Made by a program: the position numbers and the translations under genes. The notes below the pieces were generated by a model. The model made no database searches and was not told where the DNA came from. It saw nothing but the letters and a program-made list of their open reading frames with translations. Shown piece by piece: positions 48,596 through 57,578 of a stretch of 64,000 nucleotides of DNA (positions are counted from its first letter, which is position 1; every line of letters begins with the position of its first letter). Source of the DNA: Huiozyma naganishii CBS 8797 (Eukaryota; Ascomycota; Saccharomycetes; Saccharomycetales; Saccharomycetaceae); NCBI RefSeq assembly GCF_000348985.1, contig NC_035923.1, positions 1,178,001 to 1,242,000 of the forward strand, written 5' to 3'.

Positions 48596-49357
48596 ATGCA
48601 GCATACGTGGGCCAAATGGAAACATGTCATGAAGGCGCTTGCCGACGGGGCGTTGAACTCTATGGACGAAAATGATATTCCTATGGTCGATGATAAGAAG
48701 ATCGACGATATGTTTGACAGCGAGGTCACACCTACATTAACGGGTTCACCGCCTTCCAAGCTAAAAAAACTGGACTATCGCAAGAAAAGTAGTACTGCCT
48801 TGTCCAAGTTTGCAAAGAGGACAGAGTTGAACTTGGTGGCTACGGCTACCACAAGGGATAGTGTGACTACTCTGTCAGGATCAACACCGTCTGCAGCCCA
48901 CGAGATAAAACTGACAGACGAGGTTACTCAGGACGACGAGCTTCACACGGTCCCCAATACAAGAGATTCACGTGATGGATCCTCATCTGGTGGTGTGCAT
49001 TCTTCTGTGCCTACTTCTGAGTCAAGTATGGCACCAGTATCGTTTGATAACTACGACGCAGTCATGGAGTGTCAAAGACTCCGAGAAAAAGTAGGCGAAC
49101 CCTTTTGCAGTGCTGATCAGATATGGGCAGAGAGGAGAGACCTTTGGACCAAGAAAACCATTGCACAGGTGGATGAAAGTAATAGAGAAATGTTTAATAA
49201 GATTCCAGAACAGTACTACCATCGAATCTATCAAAAGTTGATTATGGATGATAGACCATTGAAAGATCCCCTCAACCTCGAAGATATCATGAAAGTGATA
49301 AACTCGGGCTGGAAAGAGACGAAAACGTGGGATAATGCAGCAAGAGGTAAAGGTTAG
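48596..49357 (+). CDS. YLR407W-like protein of unknown function
   Basis: This 253-residue protein corresponds by position and C-terminal similarity to S. cerevisiae YLR407W, which is uncharacterised. The N-terminal two-thirds are disordered and rich in Ser, Thr and Asp. The C-terminal 90 residues form a conserved-looking block (CQRLREKVGEPF, IWAERRDLW, IPEQYYHRIYQKLIMDDRPL, then LEDIMKVINSGWKET) that I associate with the DUF4050 family. No catalytic motif or membrane segment is visible. The ATG at 48596 is the first in frame. It converges on BLS1 across 250 bases. Confidence 0.8.
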   Translation: MQHTWAKWKHVMKALADGALNSMDENDIPMVDDKKIDDMFDSEVTPTLTGSPPSKLKKLDYRKKSSTALSKFAKRTELNLVATATTRDSVTTLSGSTPSAAHEIKLTDEVTQDDELHTVPNTRDSRDGSSSGGVHSSVPTSESSMAPVSFDNYDAVMECQRLREKVGEPFCSADQIWAERRDLWTKKTIAQVDESNREMFNKIPEQYYHRIYQKLIMDDRPLKDPLNLEDIMKVINSGWKETKTWDNAARGKG

Positions 49358-49607
49358 CAAGGAGCAGGAACCGCCATTCTATGGTTCATAGTTTCAAGCT
49401 CTCCTCTGTGACGGTTGCTAATATTGAAATTATATTCTTTACCATCATCTGATTCTTATAATCCACTCATTTGTAATCTATTAAGCCTGTTACCGGTATG
49501 CGGCATTCCCTACATAATATCATAACTCTGAATACCTATGATCGTCATCAGTGATGGCTATATATGTACAGATATTTAAGGAGGCGTAGGGCATCGTTAC
49601 CCCTCAT

Positions 49608-49940
49608 TTATGGCTGTTTCTTCGTTTCTTTACCACTTTTGATTAACGCCAGTGTCATCTCTATCACTCGCAAATCTCGGTCCACTAATGCGGTTCTATT
49701 CTGTATATTTGCATCATGCTCAAGTATGGGACAATGCTTTTCATACAGGTCAAACATTGGATCCACACATTTTGCTTTGAACGAGTGGTCGTGCAATTTT
49801 AGCAGTTTTGGCAACTGGACGTTATCTATGTAGTCTCTGTTGGATTCTATTTCTTTCAAGGTTTTAGCTAGCTCAGTATCCTTCTTGGATGTGATGACAT
49901 GGTTGAGCAACCGTCTCAGTTCGCTGTTGCTGTACTTCAT
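49608..49940 (-). CDS. BLS1: Bls1, subunit of the endosomal BLOC-1 complex
   Basis: This small helical subunit belongs to yeast BLOC-1, which regulates Rab5-type GTPase cycling on endosomes. It has 110 residues from the ATG at 49940 (122 in S. cerevisiae). The core IDNVQLPKLLKLHDHSFKAK and DPMFDLYEKH are the recognisable parts, followed by a helix with RDLRVIEMTLALIK. The frame continues upstream only to a GTG, which I did not use. It lies between the YLR407W-like gene and UTP21 on the same strand as UTP21, as S. cerevisiae YLR408C. Confidence 0.82.
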   Translation of the reverse strand: MKYSNSELRRLLNHVITSKKDTELAKTLKEIESNRDYIDNVQLPKLLKLHDHSFKAKCVDPMFDLYEKHCPILEHDANIQNRTALVDRDLRVIEMTLALIKSGKETKKQP

Positions 49941-50059
49941 TTTTAGTGCCCGCTTGTCGAACCCTCTTTTGTTCGACACACCGCCACTCGATAACGTGCA
50001 GAAGAATTATTTTTCTTATTATATGGTACATTTTATATATAAGATTAGTGAACTAATGG

Positions 50060-52876
50060 TTAGGAAGTCGAGACAAAGTTGATCACACCCGAACAGTATT
50101 TCACAAGCTCGTCTAACTTATCATTATGCTTGTGAGAATTCGCCCATTCTTTTAATGCGGCAGATATACCCACGTTTGAGTTGTTACCGTGAATAACGTC
50201 GCCGTGAATCTTGAACAGTAAAGACATAAACGCCTCGTATAGTTCAAAATTTTGCTTTGTATTTAGGCCCTCTGTTAACGATTCGATAAACCAGACAATC
50301 TCAGTGAACGGTTCAAATGCGTTCAAAGACCTTATTTCCAAATCAATAGCATTAACAGGAAGGGCAACCAACTCGGCAAGAAATTCAGTGTAATTCGCCT
50401 TTTCGTTACCTTCTCTCAATAGCCTGGTGAATTTAGACTCGAATCCCATGCGTCCACTTGGCTTGAATGCATTTAAACGATCCTCAGCAGACACCTTAGC
50501 TGATTCTTTCAATTGTTTTTCCTGAATTTGTTCAGGCGTTTCGTATGCAATTCCCTCCCTTCCAGAGGCATCATCGCCAACACCTGCACCAGCTAACCGT
50601 AAGAAAAATGGAGCTTGTTCTGGTTTTTTTGGTGGTTCTATAGGTTTAGATCTTTTCTTTATAGTGTTCAAGTTCAGAAGTGTATTGACCTTGTTCCTTG
50701 GCCCTAACGAGAGAGTGAGCATATCTTTATCAATTTGATCGACCGACTCATACTCACCCAAGTGTTGTTCCTTCACGGTAACATCTTCATCATCCAATGC
50801 ACCAGCCAACATCGAACTATTGCCTGTCGCAGATGCGTTCGGTAATGTCGCCCTAGCAAATTGGTCTTCATCAATATTTCTGATGGGGATAGCTTTGAAT
50901 TGTGCTCTGTTGGTCCATATACAAACCCCATTCCCGGAAACGTGTGTGGTGGCCAAATAGTCCCCATTGGCGGACATTTTAACATTTGTGGCAACGTTGT
51001 CGAGAACCACACCATCAATACAGCCACCCGTAGGCAAGTCCCAGGTTCTCAATGTAGAATCGAGCGACGCTGATACAATCCAGCGACCGTCCTGTGAAAA
51101 ATCAAATGACGTTATTCTGTTACTGTGCCCCCATAATTGACGGACAATTCTCTGTGTGACAGCGTCAATGACAACAATGGATAAATTATCAAGTGCTACG
51201 GCAAACAAATCGGAGGAATTATGATACACCATGGAAGTGATTGGAGCGTCTAGTTGCAACTTACCTAGTAGACTAGATTTGTTGAAGTCGTAAAACCCGA
51301 CAACACCATCTAGACCACAAGAGACCATCTTACGGTTCATGCCATCCAAAGCAATACCTGTAACAGACCTCTTGTGCAGTTTGTACTGTTTCCTAAGGAT
51401 ACCACTCTGCATGTTGTAAATGACTATACTACCGTTGGAAGAACCAACAAAACCAAAGTTACCACAGTGCGAAAGGGCAACCGACTTAGCAAAGCCGCCA
51501 TCTATTGTATCAAAAGTCCATCTACCGACTCTCTTGGCTCTCATATCCCAAGTTCTTGCTGACTTCTCACCTTTATGGGCGGTGATCACATTTTCCCAGT
51601 CTCCCAGCCTCGAGTTTTCTATGGTCATAGCAATGATTTCAGGGAACTTTCCTTCATTGTGCGACCGCCGAGTCTCCCCCCCATCTTGCTTCTTTTGGAG
51701 TCTTTGGGATAATTCGTGGCTTTGAGCGTCCTTTCTTAACGAAAAGCCCCACAAAGATCTATCCCTAGAGGCGGATAAGATAAAATGAGATTCATCATCT
51801 GCAAATGCAATACATGAGGGCGGTAGCGAGTGACCACCCCTCCCTCGCAAAAATCTTGGAGGTTGGACAACAACCTCGCCCTCATTTTGCGATAACGATG
51901 GATCAAAGACAAACTCCTTCAAGGTGTTGTCAGCACCAGATGTAACCACTATGGGCTGACCATTCAGGAAGGAGGTATGAGTGACACCACCATAAGATTC
52001 ACTGTGCACGCCTTTCATAACATGGATACGCGTTTTACGATTCAAATCATAGAAAATCAGATCACCAGTCGAGGTACCAACACAGAGATGTGGCGATCCG
52101 TCGGTCCTAAAGGAAATAGTGGAAACGGCAGCAGTGGTCAGTTTAAGGGTACGAATAGTTCTACCCTTTCTGACATTGAACATGAGCACCTCACCTGTAG
52201 TTGTACCCACCGCCAAGATATCGAGCACTGGTGCACATTCCACGGCAGATATCTGATCTGGGAAGTCTGTGGAGGTATACAACAGTTTGCCGCTACGAAT
52301 GTTGAAAAGTAAAATATTGTTCTTCGTCACAACAATCAATTTGTTCAAATACGTCGCCAAATGCTTCAAGGACACTATATCTCCACCTTGTAGTTCCGTG
52401 ATCTGAAATTTAGTGTAAAATTCCGTTGAAAAGTTGTCCTTCCGCGAGTTCTTCTTGTAGACGTAAACAACATTCTCATCAGTTGAGAGGCACATATAAT
52501 CACCAAAAACACATATGTTCCGTATAGTGGCTGTATTCGATTCCAATTCAATCAAAAACTCTTGAATCCCACGTTTGTAGACACCAACACAGTTACCAAA
52601 CGCAGCGTACACGTAGTGGAAGTGCGCCGCCAAGGCAGTTATGGAACTGGATGTTTCCTCTTCAGATACAAACAGGAGATGCAGATTGTTAGCGTCGTAT
52701 ATCTGGAAACTTTTGCCGACACTGCTGACAATGTAGTAAGTTGATCCCAGCGTACCGACTGCGAAGGGAAGACCATTGCTGACGTTACCAACCACCCGGA
52801 ACGGAGAGAAGACCTTCGAACCTTGAACCGGTTTCCTCAGGTTCTCTAATTTTCTCCTTTTGCCCAATTCTGTCAT
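50060..52876 (-). CDS. UTP21: Utp21, WD-repeat subunit of the SSU processome
   Basis: Utp21 is part of the UTP-B module of the small-subunit processome, needed for early 18S pre-rRNA processing in the nucleolus. It has 938 residues (939 in S. cerevisiae). Two tandem WD40 beta-propellers cover about residues 20-670, with clear repeats such as ITSFDFSQDGRWIVSASLDS and LRTWDLPTGGCIDG. The Utp21-specific helical C-terminal domain follows. The ATG at 52876 is unambiguous. PAC and RRPE motifs lie about 85-115 bases upstream. Confidence 0.96.
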   Translation of the reverse strand: MTELGKRRKLENLRKPVQGSKVFSPFRVVGNVSNGLPFAVGTLGSTYYIVSSVGKSFQIYDANNLHLLFVSEEETSSSITALAAHFHYVYAAFGNCVGVYKRGIQEFLIELESNTATIRNICVFGDYMCLSTDENVVYVYKKNSRKDNFSTEFYTKFQITELQGGDIVSLKHLATYLNKLIVVTKNNILLFNIRSGKLLYTSTDFPDQISAVECAPVLDILAVGTTTGEVLMFNVRKGRTIRTLKLTTAAVSTISFRTDGSPHLCVGTSTGDLIFYDLNRKTRIHVMKGVHSESYGGVTHTSFLNGQPIVVTSGADNTLKEFVFDPSLSQNEGEVVVQPPRFLRGRGGHSLPPSCIAFADDESHFILSASRDRSLWGFSLRKDAQSHELSQRLQKKQDGGETRRSHNEGKFPEIIAMTIENSRLGDWENVITAHKGEKSARTWDMRAKRVGRWTFDTIDGGFAKSVALSHCGNFGFVGSSNGSIVIYNMQSGILRKQYKLHKRSVTGIALDGMNRKMVSCGLDGVVGFYDFNKSSLLGKLQLDAPITSMVYHNSSDLFAVALDNLSIVVIDAVTQRIVRQLWGHSNRITSFDFSQDGRWIVSASLDSTLRTWDLPTGGCIDGVVLDNVATNVKMSANGDYLATTHVSGNGVCIWTNRAQFKAIPIRNIDEDQFARATLPNASATGNSSMLAGALDDEDVTVKEQHLGEYESVDQIDKDMLTLSLGPRNKVNTLLNLNTIKKRSKPIEPPKKPEQAPFFLRLAGAGVGDDASGREGIAYETPEQIQEKQLKESAKVSAEDRLNAFKPSGRMGFESKFTRLLREGNEKANYTEFLAELVALPVNAIDLEIRSLNAFEPFTEIVWFIESLTEGLNTKQNFELYEAFMSLLFKIHGDVIHGNNSNVGISAALKEWANSHKHNDKLDELVKYCSGVINFVSTS

Positions 52877-52959
52877 CTGGGGTATCGCACTGATTTAGTT
52901 TGCTACTCTCGACAGCCCATCAACGGACCACCCACCATTATGGGCAGGTCTCTTCTAAA

Positions 52960-52991
52960 GCTCATCGGAAGAATTTTTCACTAAAATTTTT
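52960..52991 (-). promoter_or_regulatory. UTP21: PAC and RRPE motifs of the UTP21 promoter
   Basis: GCTCATCG at 52960-52967 is PAC in the direction of UTP21 (CGATGAGC). AAAATTTTT at 52983-52991 fits RRPE. They lie 84-115 bases upstream of the UTP21 ATG, the usual place for ribosome-biogenesis genes. The arrangement matches that of the TSR1 promoter in this window. Confidence 0.72.
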
Positions 52992-53716
52992 AGTTCTTAT
53001 ACACCCAGACACCAGAGAGTTTAGATATACACGTGATAAAGAAGGTCTGATCCCAAGTGGGTTCTTCTGGTCGTTGGTGGTGCGATTGGTAGCGATTGTA
53101 CAGTAGTGGTATTGATAGTGACGGTGTAGCCACCACTGTGTGCTTCTTTCCTATATTGAAAGATGTTCTATACTTTTCGAATTCAAGTTTTTTTTTGATT
53201 TTATTCAGCGAGCGTCAATCCACTGTTCAGCTGGGGAAGTTAGATTTGATACAGATTTGCCCAAACCACTTAGTTCTGCTATAAACGTTGCCAGATGCTT
53301 TTAAACAAACTGACAAGGACTGCTCCGCATTGGACTCAGAAAGACTAACCAATGCAGGTTGTAGGGAGAGCACCGGCGCTAGCAGATAGGAGTAGACGAC
53401 CGTCTCTTCCATTTCAGTGCGCTACAGGTCCAGCAATGATTCTGCTTTCCAACCCTATGGGGACTATACTATCCTGCTGTCGTTAGTTGTCTGGTTGATA
53501 AAGATAAGCTTGCGAGACCCGGAACTCTTCCTCCCCCTAAATCATTGCAAATTCTTGAGGAAATATCTGTTTCTGAGGCCATGATTCTAGTTCAATTACC
53601 GTCTACTACACAACAGCATGACCTAGTCATTGGTTCCCCAAGTACCATATCTCTCCTGATACGTCTCTGCCACGGTCGTTCACCTTCAGCCCGCATCCTG
53701 CCCTCGGACGGGTACA
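52992..53716. other. Central part of the UTP21-VIP1 divergent gap
   Basis: No gene is supported here. A plus-strand frame at about 53440-53736 stays open for about 98 codons without an early ATG. A minus-strand ATG frame of 61 codons lies at 53227-53412. Neither resembles a known family. The gap is long, 943 bases in all, for one divergent promoter. Confidence 0.4.
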
Positions 53717-53757
53717 TTACCCGAATACCGCAGTGAGAGTCCTCCGCCTCCCACGTG
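53717..53757 (+). promoter_or_regulatory. VIP1: Reb1 site and CACGTG box upstream of VIP1
   Basis: TTACCCG at 53717-53723 matches the Reb1 core. CCCACGTGAC at 53750-53759 contains CACGTG at 53752-53757. On the minus strand it reads GTCACGTGGG, which fits both Cbf1 (RTCACGTG) and high-affinity Pho4 (CACGTGGG). The box lies 63-68 bases upstream of the VIP1 ATG. Confidence 0.6.
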
Positions 53758-53819
53758 ACTGAAGATGCTATTTCAATATTGGAAAATATACAGTGACGAT
53801 ATTCTAACTGGAAAGTGCC

Positions 53820-56800
53820 ATGGAGGAGCAAACCCAAAGCAATTGGCCAACGGGTGGAGACGGTATAGCTACGAGACAGGCCATGAGTGATAGCGAAAAA
53901 CCGACTGGGATAGATATTCCTAGGAAAAACACGAACGATTACAATAGCGAGGCGGCTGGAAATGATGGGATCACGCCCTCGTCGATTTCCCCTCTTCTTT
54001 TAAGCAAAAATACTAAGAAAGCGATGCAGTCGATTGCCCCAATCCTGGAAGGATTTAATCCGAAAACTTCCAACAGCGAGAACATGTCTCTTAAATTACC
54101 TCCTCCCTCACTGCCTAAAAGCGAGGCTTTAAACGAACTCGAATTCGAGGCTGCCATTCAAAGATCTATGAGCATGGGCTCTTCGCCGGAAATACTTACC
54201 ATGCCCGCTGGGAATACGTCGGATTCTGCAATATTGGATGCAAGTAGTAGTGTGTTATCGTCGGATAACCAACCTATCGCAGATATCTCTTTCCCTCCAT
54301 CTATCACTACCACAAACAACTCTTCGCTGCTGGGATCTCCTACGGGTTTTACCACACCAACTGCAACTGCATCCTCGGTAGCAACTGTTGGTGCGCCGTC
54401 TACGCCAAGTTCCACAGCCTCCTCTAGAAAGGGCTCGACAAGTCATCCGAAACCTGTGCTACCTAGAATAGGTAAGATTGGTGTCTGTGCGATGGATGCC
54501 AAAGTTTTGTCCAAACCTATGCGCCATATACTGAATAGGTTGATCGAAAACGGGGAATTCGAAACTATCATCTTTGGAGATAAAGTTATTCTTGATGAAA
54601 CGATCGAGAACTGGCCCACTTGTGACTTCCTCATTTCCTTTTTTTCGACAGGATTCCCATTGGATAAAGCCATCTCGTATGTTAACTTGCGGAAACCGTT
54701 CTTGATCAACGACTTGGTTATGCAAAAAGCTTTATGGGACAGAAGATTATGTCTGCAATTGTTAGAAGCGTCTAACGTACCAACACCACCCAGATTGGAG
54801 ATATCGAGGGACGGTGGACCAAGAGCCAATCAAGAGTTGAGGGCAAAGTTGCTAGAAAAGGGTGTCAACTTGAAACACTTGGATGAACCCCAGTTCAGAA
54901 TGGTGGACGATGACACATTGGAAGTTGACGGCAAGACAATGACGAAACCGTTTGTCGAAAAGCCGGTCGATGGGGAGGACCACAACATTTACATATACTA
55001 TCATTCAAAGAATGGAGGTGGTGGACGTCGGCTTTTCAGGAAGGTCGGAAATAAATCTTCTGAGTTTGATCCGACGCTACTGCATCCTAGAACGGACGGG
55101 TCGTACATTTACGAAGAGTTTATGGACACGGATAATTTCGAGGATGTTAAGGCATATACGGTTGGTGAGAAGTTCTGTCATGCAGAAACAAGAAAGTCCC
55201 CCGTGGTAGATGGTATAGTTCGGAGGAATACGCACGGTAAAGAAGTAAGATACATTACCGAACTTTCTGAAGACGAAAAGGATATTGCACATCACGTATC
55301 AAAAGCCTTCTCTCAGATGATATGTGGGTTTGATTTGTTAAGAGTTGGCGGGAAAAGCTACGTTATTGATGTCAATGGGTTTTCATTCGTGAAAGATAAC
55401 TCTGCCTATTATGATTCTTGTGCCAAAATCTTGAGAGAGACTTTTATTCAAGCGAAAAAGAAAATGGATGTTGAAAAGAGGAAGCTACCGCAAATCAGGG
55501 AAGAGAAAAGCCAAAAATGGGTATTTAAAGGTCTTGTCACAATCATACGCCATGCTGACAGGACTCCGAAACAAAAGTTCAAGCATTCTTTCACCTCACC
55601 AATATTCATTTCATTGTTAAAGGGCCACAAAGAAGAGGTTGTAATTAGAAATGTCAGTGATCTGAAAATTGTTTTACAGGCACTAACTATCGCTTTGGAA
55701 GAAAAAGCAGAAGACATTGCTAAATTGAACCTACTGTATAAAACCCTGGGCAAAAAAATAGATCTACCTGGGACCAAAATCCAATTGAAGCCTGTTATGG
55801 ACAAGGATAACAACGTTGAAAAAGTGCAGTTTATTCTAAAATGGGGAGGAGAGCCAACACACTCTGCTCGTTGGCAAGCTACCGAATTAGGTGAGCAAAT
55901 GCGCCAAGATTTCGACTTGCTAAACAAAAGTGTTTTGCAAAACATCAAAATATTTTCGTCGTCTGAGAGACGGGTTTTGCTCTCTGCACAATTTTGGGCC
56001 GCGGCTTTATTCGGTGACGACGATTATAGTAGTGAAGAGACTAGTATCAGAAAAGATTTATTAGACGACAGCAATGCTGCCAAGGACCTGATGGATAAAG
56101 TTAAAAAGAAGCTGAAACCACTTTTACGTGAGGGTAAAGAGGCTCCACCTCAGTTCACCTGGCCTGCCAAGATGCCTCAGCCCTATCTTGTGATCAAAAG
56201 GGTTGTCGAATTAATGAATTATCACAAGAAAATCATGGACAATAACTTCGCCACAAGAGATGTTGACACCATGCAGTCTAACTGGTGTTGCTCGGAGGAC
56301 CCAAGTTTGTTCAAAGAGAGGTGGGACAAACTGTTCAAAGAATTTGCGTTCGTTGACAAAGTCGATCCATCCAAGATCTCAGAGTTGTATGATACTATGA
56401 AGTACGATGCACTTCATAATAGACATTTCCTGAAAAATATTTTCGATCCACACGAACGCAGTGGACTGATTGATAATGAACTTGACAGACATTCGTTAGT
56501 TGATAGATATCCAATTAATGTCCTCGCAAAGAACAACTTCAAGATAGTAGATAACCAAAATTCCAGTAATGACTCTTTGTCCAACAAAACAGTGGGTTCT
56601 TTAGGGTGGGTATTAGAGAGCTGTAAGAAGCCAATAGATGACTCAAAATTAACGTCTCCGTTTGACGAACACAAATATAAACAGCTCAGAGAGCTGTACA
56701 AGCTGACAAAAGTCTTGTTTGATTTTATTTGTCCGAAAGAGTACGGGATTCAGGATGCAGAAAAATTGGATATAGGTCTGCTCACCTCACTACCGCTGGC

Positions 56801-57371
56801 AAAGCAAATTCTGAATGATATCGATGATATGAAAAATAGAGAATCGCCTGCTTGTGTGGCGTATTTTACCAAGGAATCGCACATATACACAATGTTGAAC
56901 ATTCTTTACGAATCTGGTATCCCGATGAGGATTGCGAGAAACGCCCTTCCAGAGTTTGATTATTTGTCACAAATTAACTTCGAACTATACGAAAGTACGG
57001 ATGCATCTGGCCAAAAATTACATTCCATTAGATTGAAAATGTCGCCAGGTTGCCATACCCAAGATCCGTTAGATGTCCAGCTGGATGAGAGACATTATAT
57101 CAGCTGCATTCCCAAACTTTCGTTGACAAAACACTTAGATATGGACTACGTGCAACAGAAACTGAGAAACAAGTTTACAAGAGTGAATATGCCAAAGAAA
57201 TTCACACCAGTCAATATCACCAGCCCGAACCTAACTTTTAGAAAACCTGGTTCTATTGATGAGAAGAAAAACCCGGAACCAAATTCTGGAGTAACCACTC
57301 CCAACATCCCAGCAACAATGTCGCATTCGTCCTCGAACCTTTCCATCGATGGTACATTAAAAGGTAATTGA
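53820..57371 (+). CDS. VIP1: Vip1, inositol pyrophosphate synthase (PPIP5K)
   Basis: Vip1 phosphorylates the 1-position of InsP6/InsP7, making inositol pyrophosphates that regulate phosphate signalling and the cytoskeleton. It has 1183 residues (1146 in S. cerevisiae). A disordered Ser/Thr-rich N terminus (to about 210) precedes the ATP-grasp kinase domain at about 217-550 (start KIGVCAMDAKVLSKPM). The histidine-acid-phosphatase-like domain starts at about 570, with RHADRTPKQKFKH from residue 577. It ends in a disordered Ser/Pro tail. A second Met at residue 22 is possible, but the first is kept. Synteny is with UTP21, as S. cerevisiae YLR410W. Confidence 0.96.
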   Translation: MEEQTQSNWPTGGDGIATRQAMSDSEKPTGIDIPRKNTNDYNSEAAGNDGITPSSISPLLLSKNTKKAMQSIAPILEGFNPKTSNSENMSLKLPPPSLPKSEALNELEFEAAIQRSMSMGSSPEILTMPAGNTSDSAILDASSSVLSSDNQPIADISFPPSITTTNNSSLLGSPTGFTTPTATASSVATVGAPSTPSSTASSRKGSTSHPKPVLPRIGKIGVCAMDAKVLSKPMRHILNRLIENGEFETIIFGDKVILDETIENWPTCDFLISFFSTGFPLDKAISYVNLRKPFLINDLVMQKALWDRRLCLQLLEASNVPTPPRLEISRDGGPRANQELRAKLLEKGVNLKHLDEPQFRMVDDDTLEVDGKTMTKPFVEKPVDGEDHNIYIYYHSKNGGGGRRLFRKVGNKSSEFDPTLLHPRTDGSYIYEEFMDTDNFEDVKAYTVGEKFCHAETRKSPVVDGIVRRNTHGKEVRYITELSEDEKDIAHHVSKAFSQMICGFDLLRVGGKSYVIDVNGFSFVKDNSAYYDSCAKILRETFIQAKKKMDVEKRKLPQIREEKSQKWVFKGLVTIIRHADRTPKQKFKHSFTSPIFISLLKGHKEEVVIRNVSDLKIVLQALTIALEEKAEDIAKLNLLYKTLGKKIDLPGTKIQLKPVMDKDNNVEKVQFILKWGGEPTHSARWQATELGEQMRQDFDLLNKSVLQNIKIFSSSERRVLLSAQFWAAALFGDDDYSSEETSIRKDLLDDSNAAKDLMDKVKKKLKPLLREGKEAPPQFTWPAKMPQPYLVIKRVVELMNYHKKIMDNNFATRDVDTMQSNWCCSEDPSLFKERWDKLFKEFAFVDKVDPSKISELYDTMKYDALHNRHFLKNIFDPHERSGLIDNELDRHSLVDRYPINVLAKNNFKIVDNQNSSNDSLSNKTVGSLGWVLESCKKPIDDSKLTSPFDEHKYKQLRELYKLTKVLFDFICPKEYGIQDAEKLDIGLLTSLPLAKQILNDIDDMKNRESPACVAYFTKESHIYTMLNILYESGIPMRIARNALPEFDYLSQINFELYESTDASGQKLHSIRLKMSPGCHTQDPLDVQLDERHYISCIPKLSLTKHLDMDYVQQKLRNKFTRVNMPKKFTPVNITSPNLTFRKPGSIDEKKNPEPNSGVTTPNIPATMSHSSSNLSIDGTLKGN

Positions 57372-57578
57372 ATTTGTAAATAAGGATTGAGCGGCATGTT
57401 GAGTACACTGTCTATGTAACACGTCTTACCAATTTTTAACCGCTGAGTGAGTGTGAATTATTTCCAAACTTGTTCTCATTGAATTTAGCTGGATCAAAAA
57501 ACTGAATTCTAAGATACTGTTTGTTAAATGTCGATATTTAAATATATACTTCAACTTTCGATCAGATAGTTATATAGA

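Noticed and set aside
53227..53412. Minus-strand ATG frame of 61 codons between UTP21 and VIP1
   Set aside because: It resembles no known family and has no synteny or motif support.
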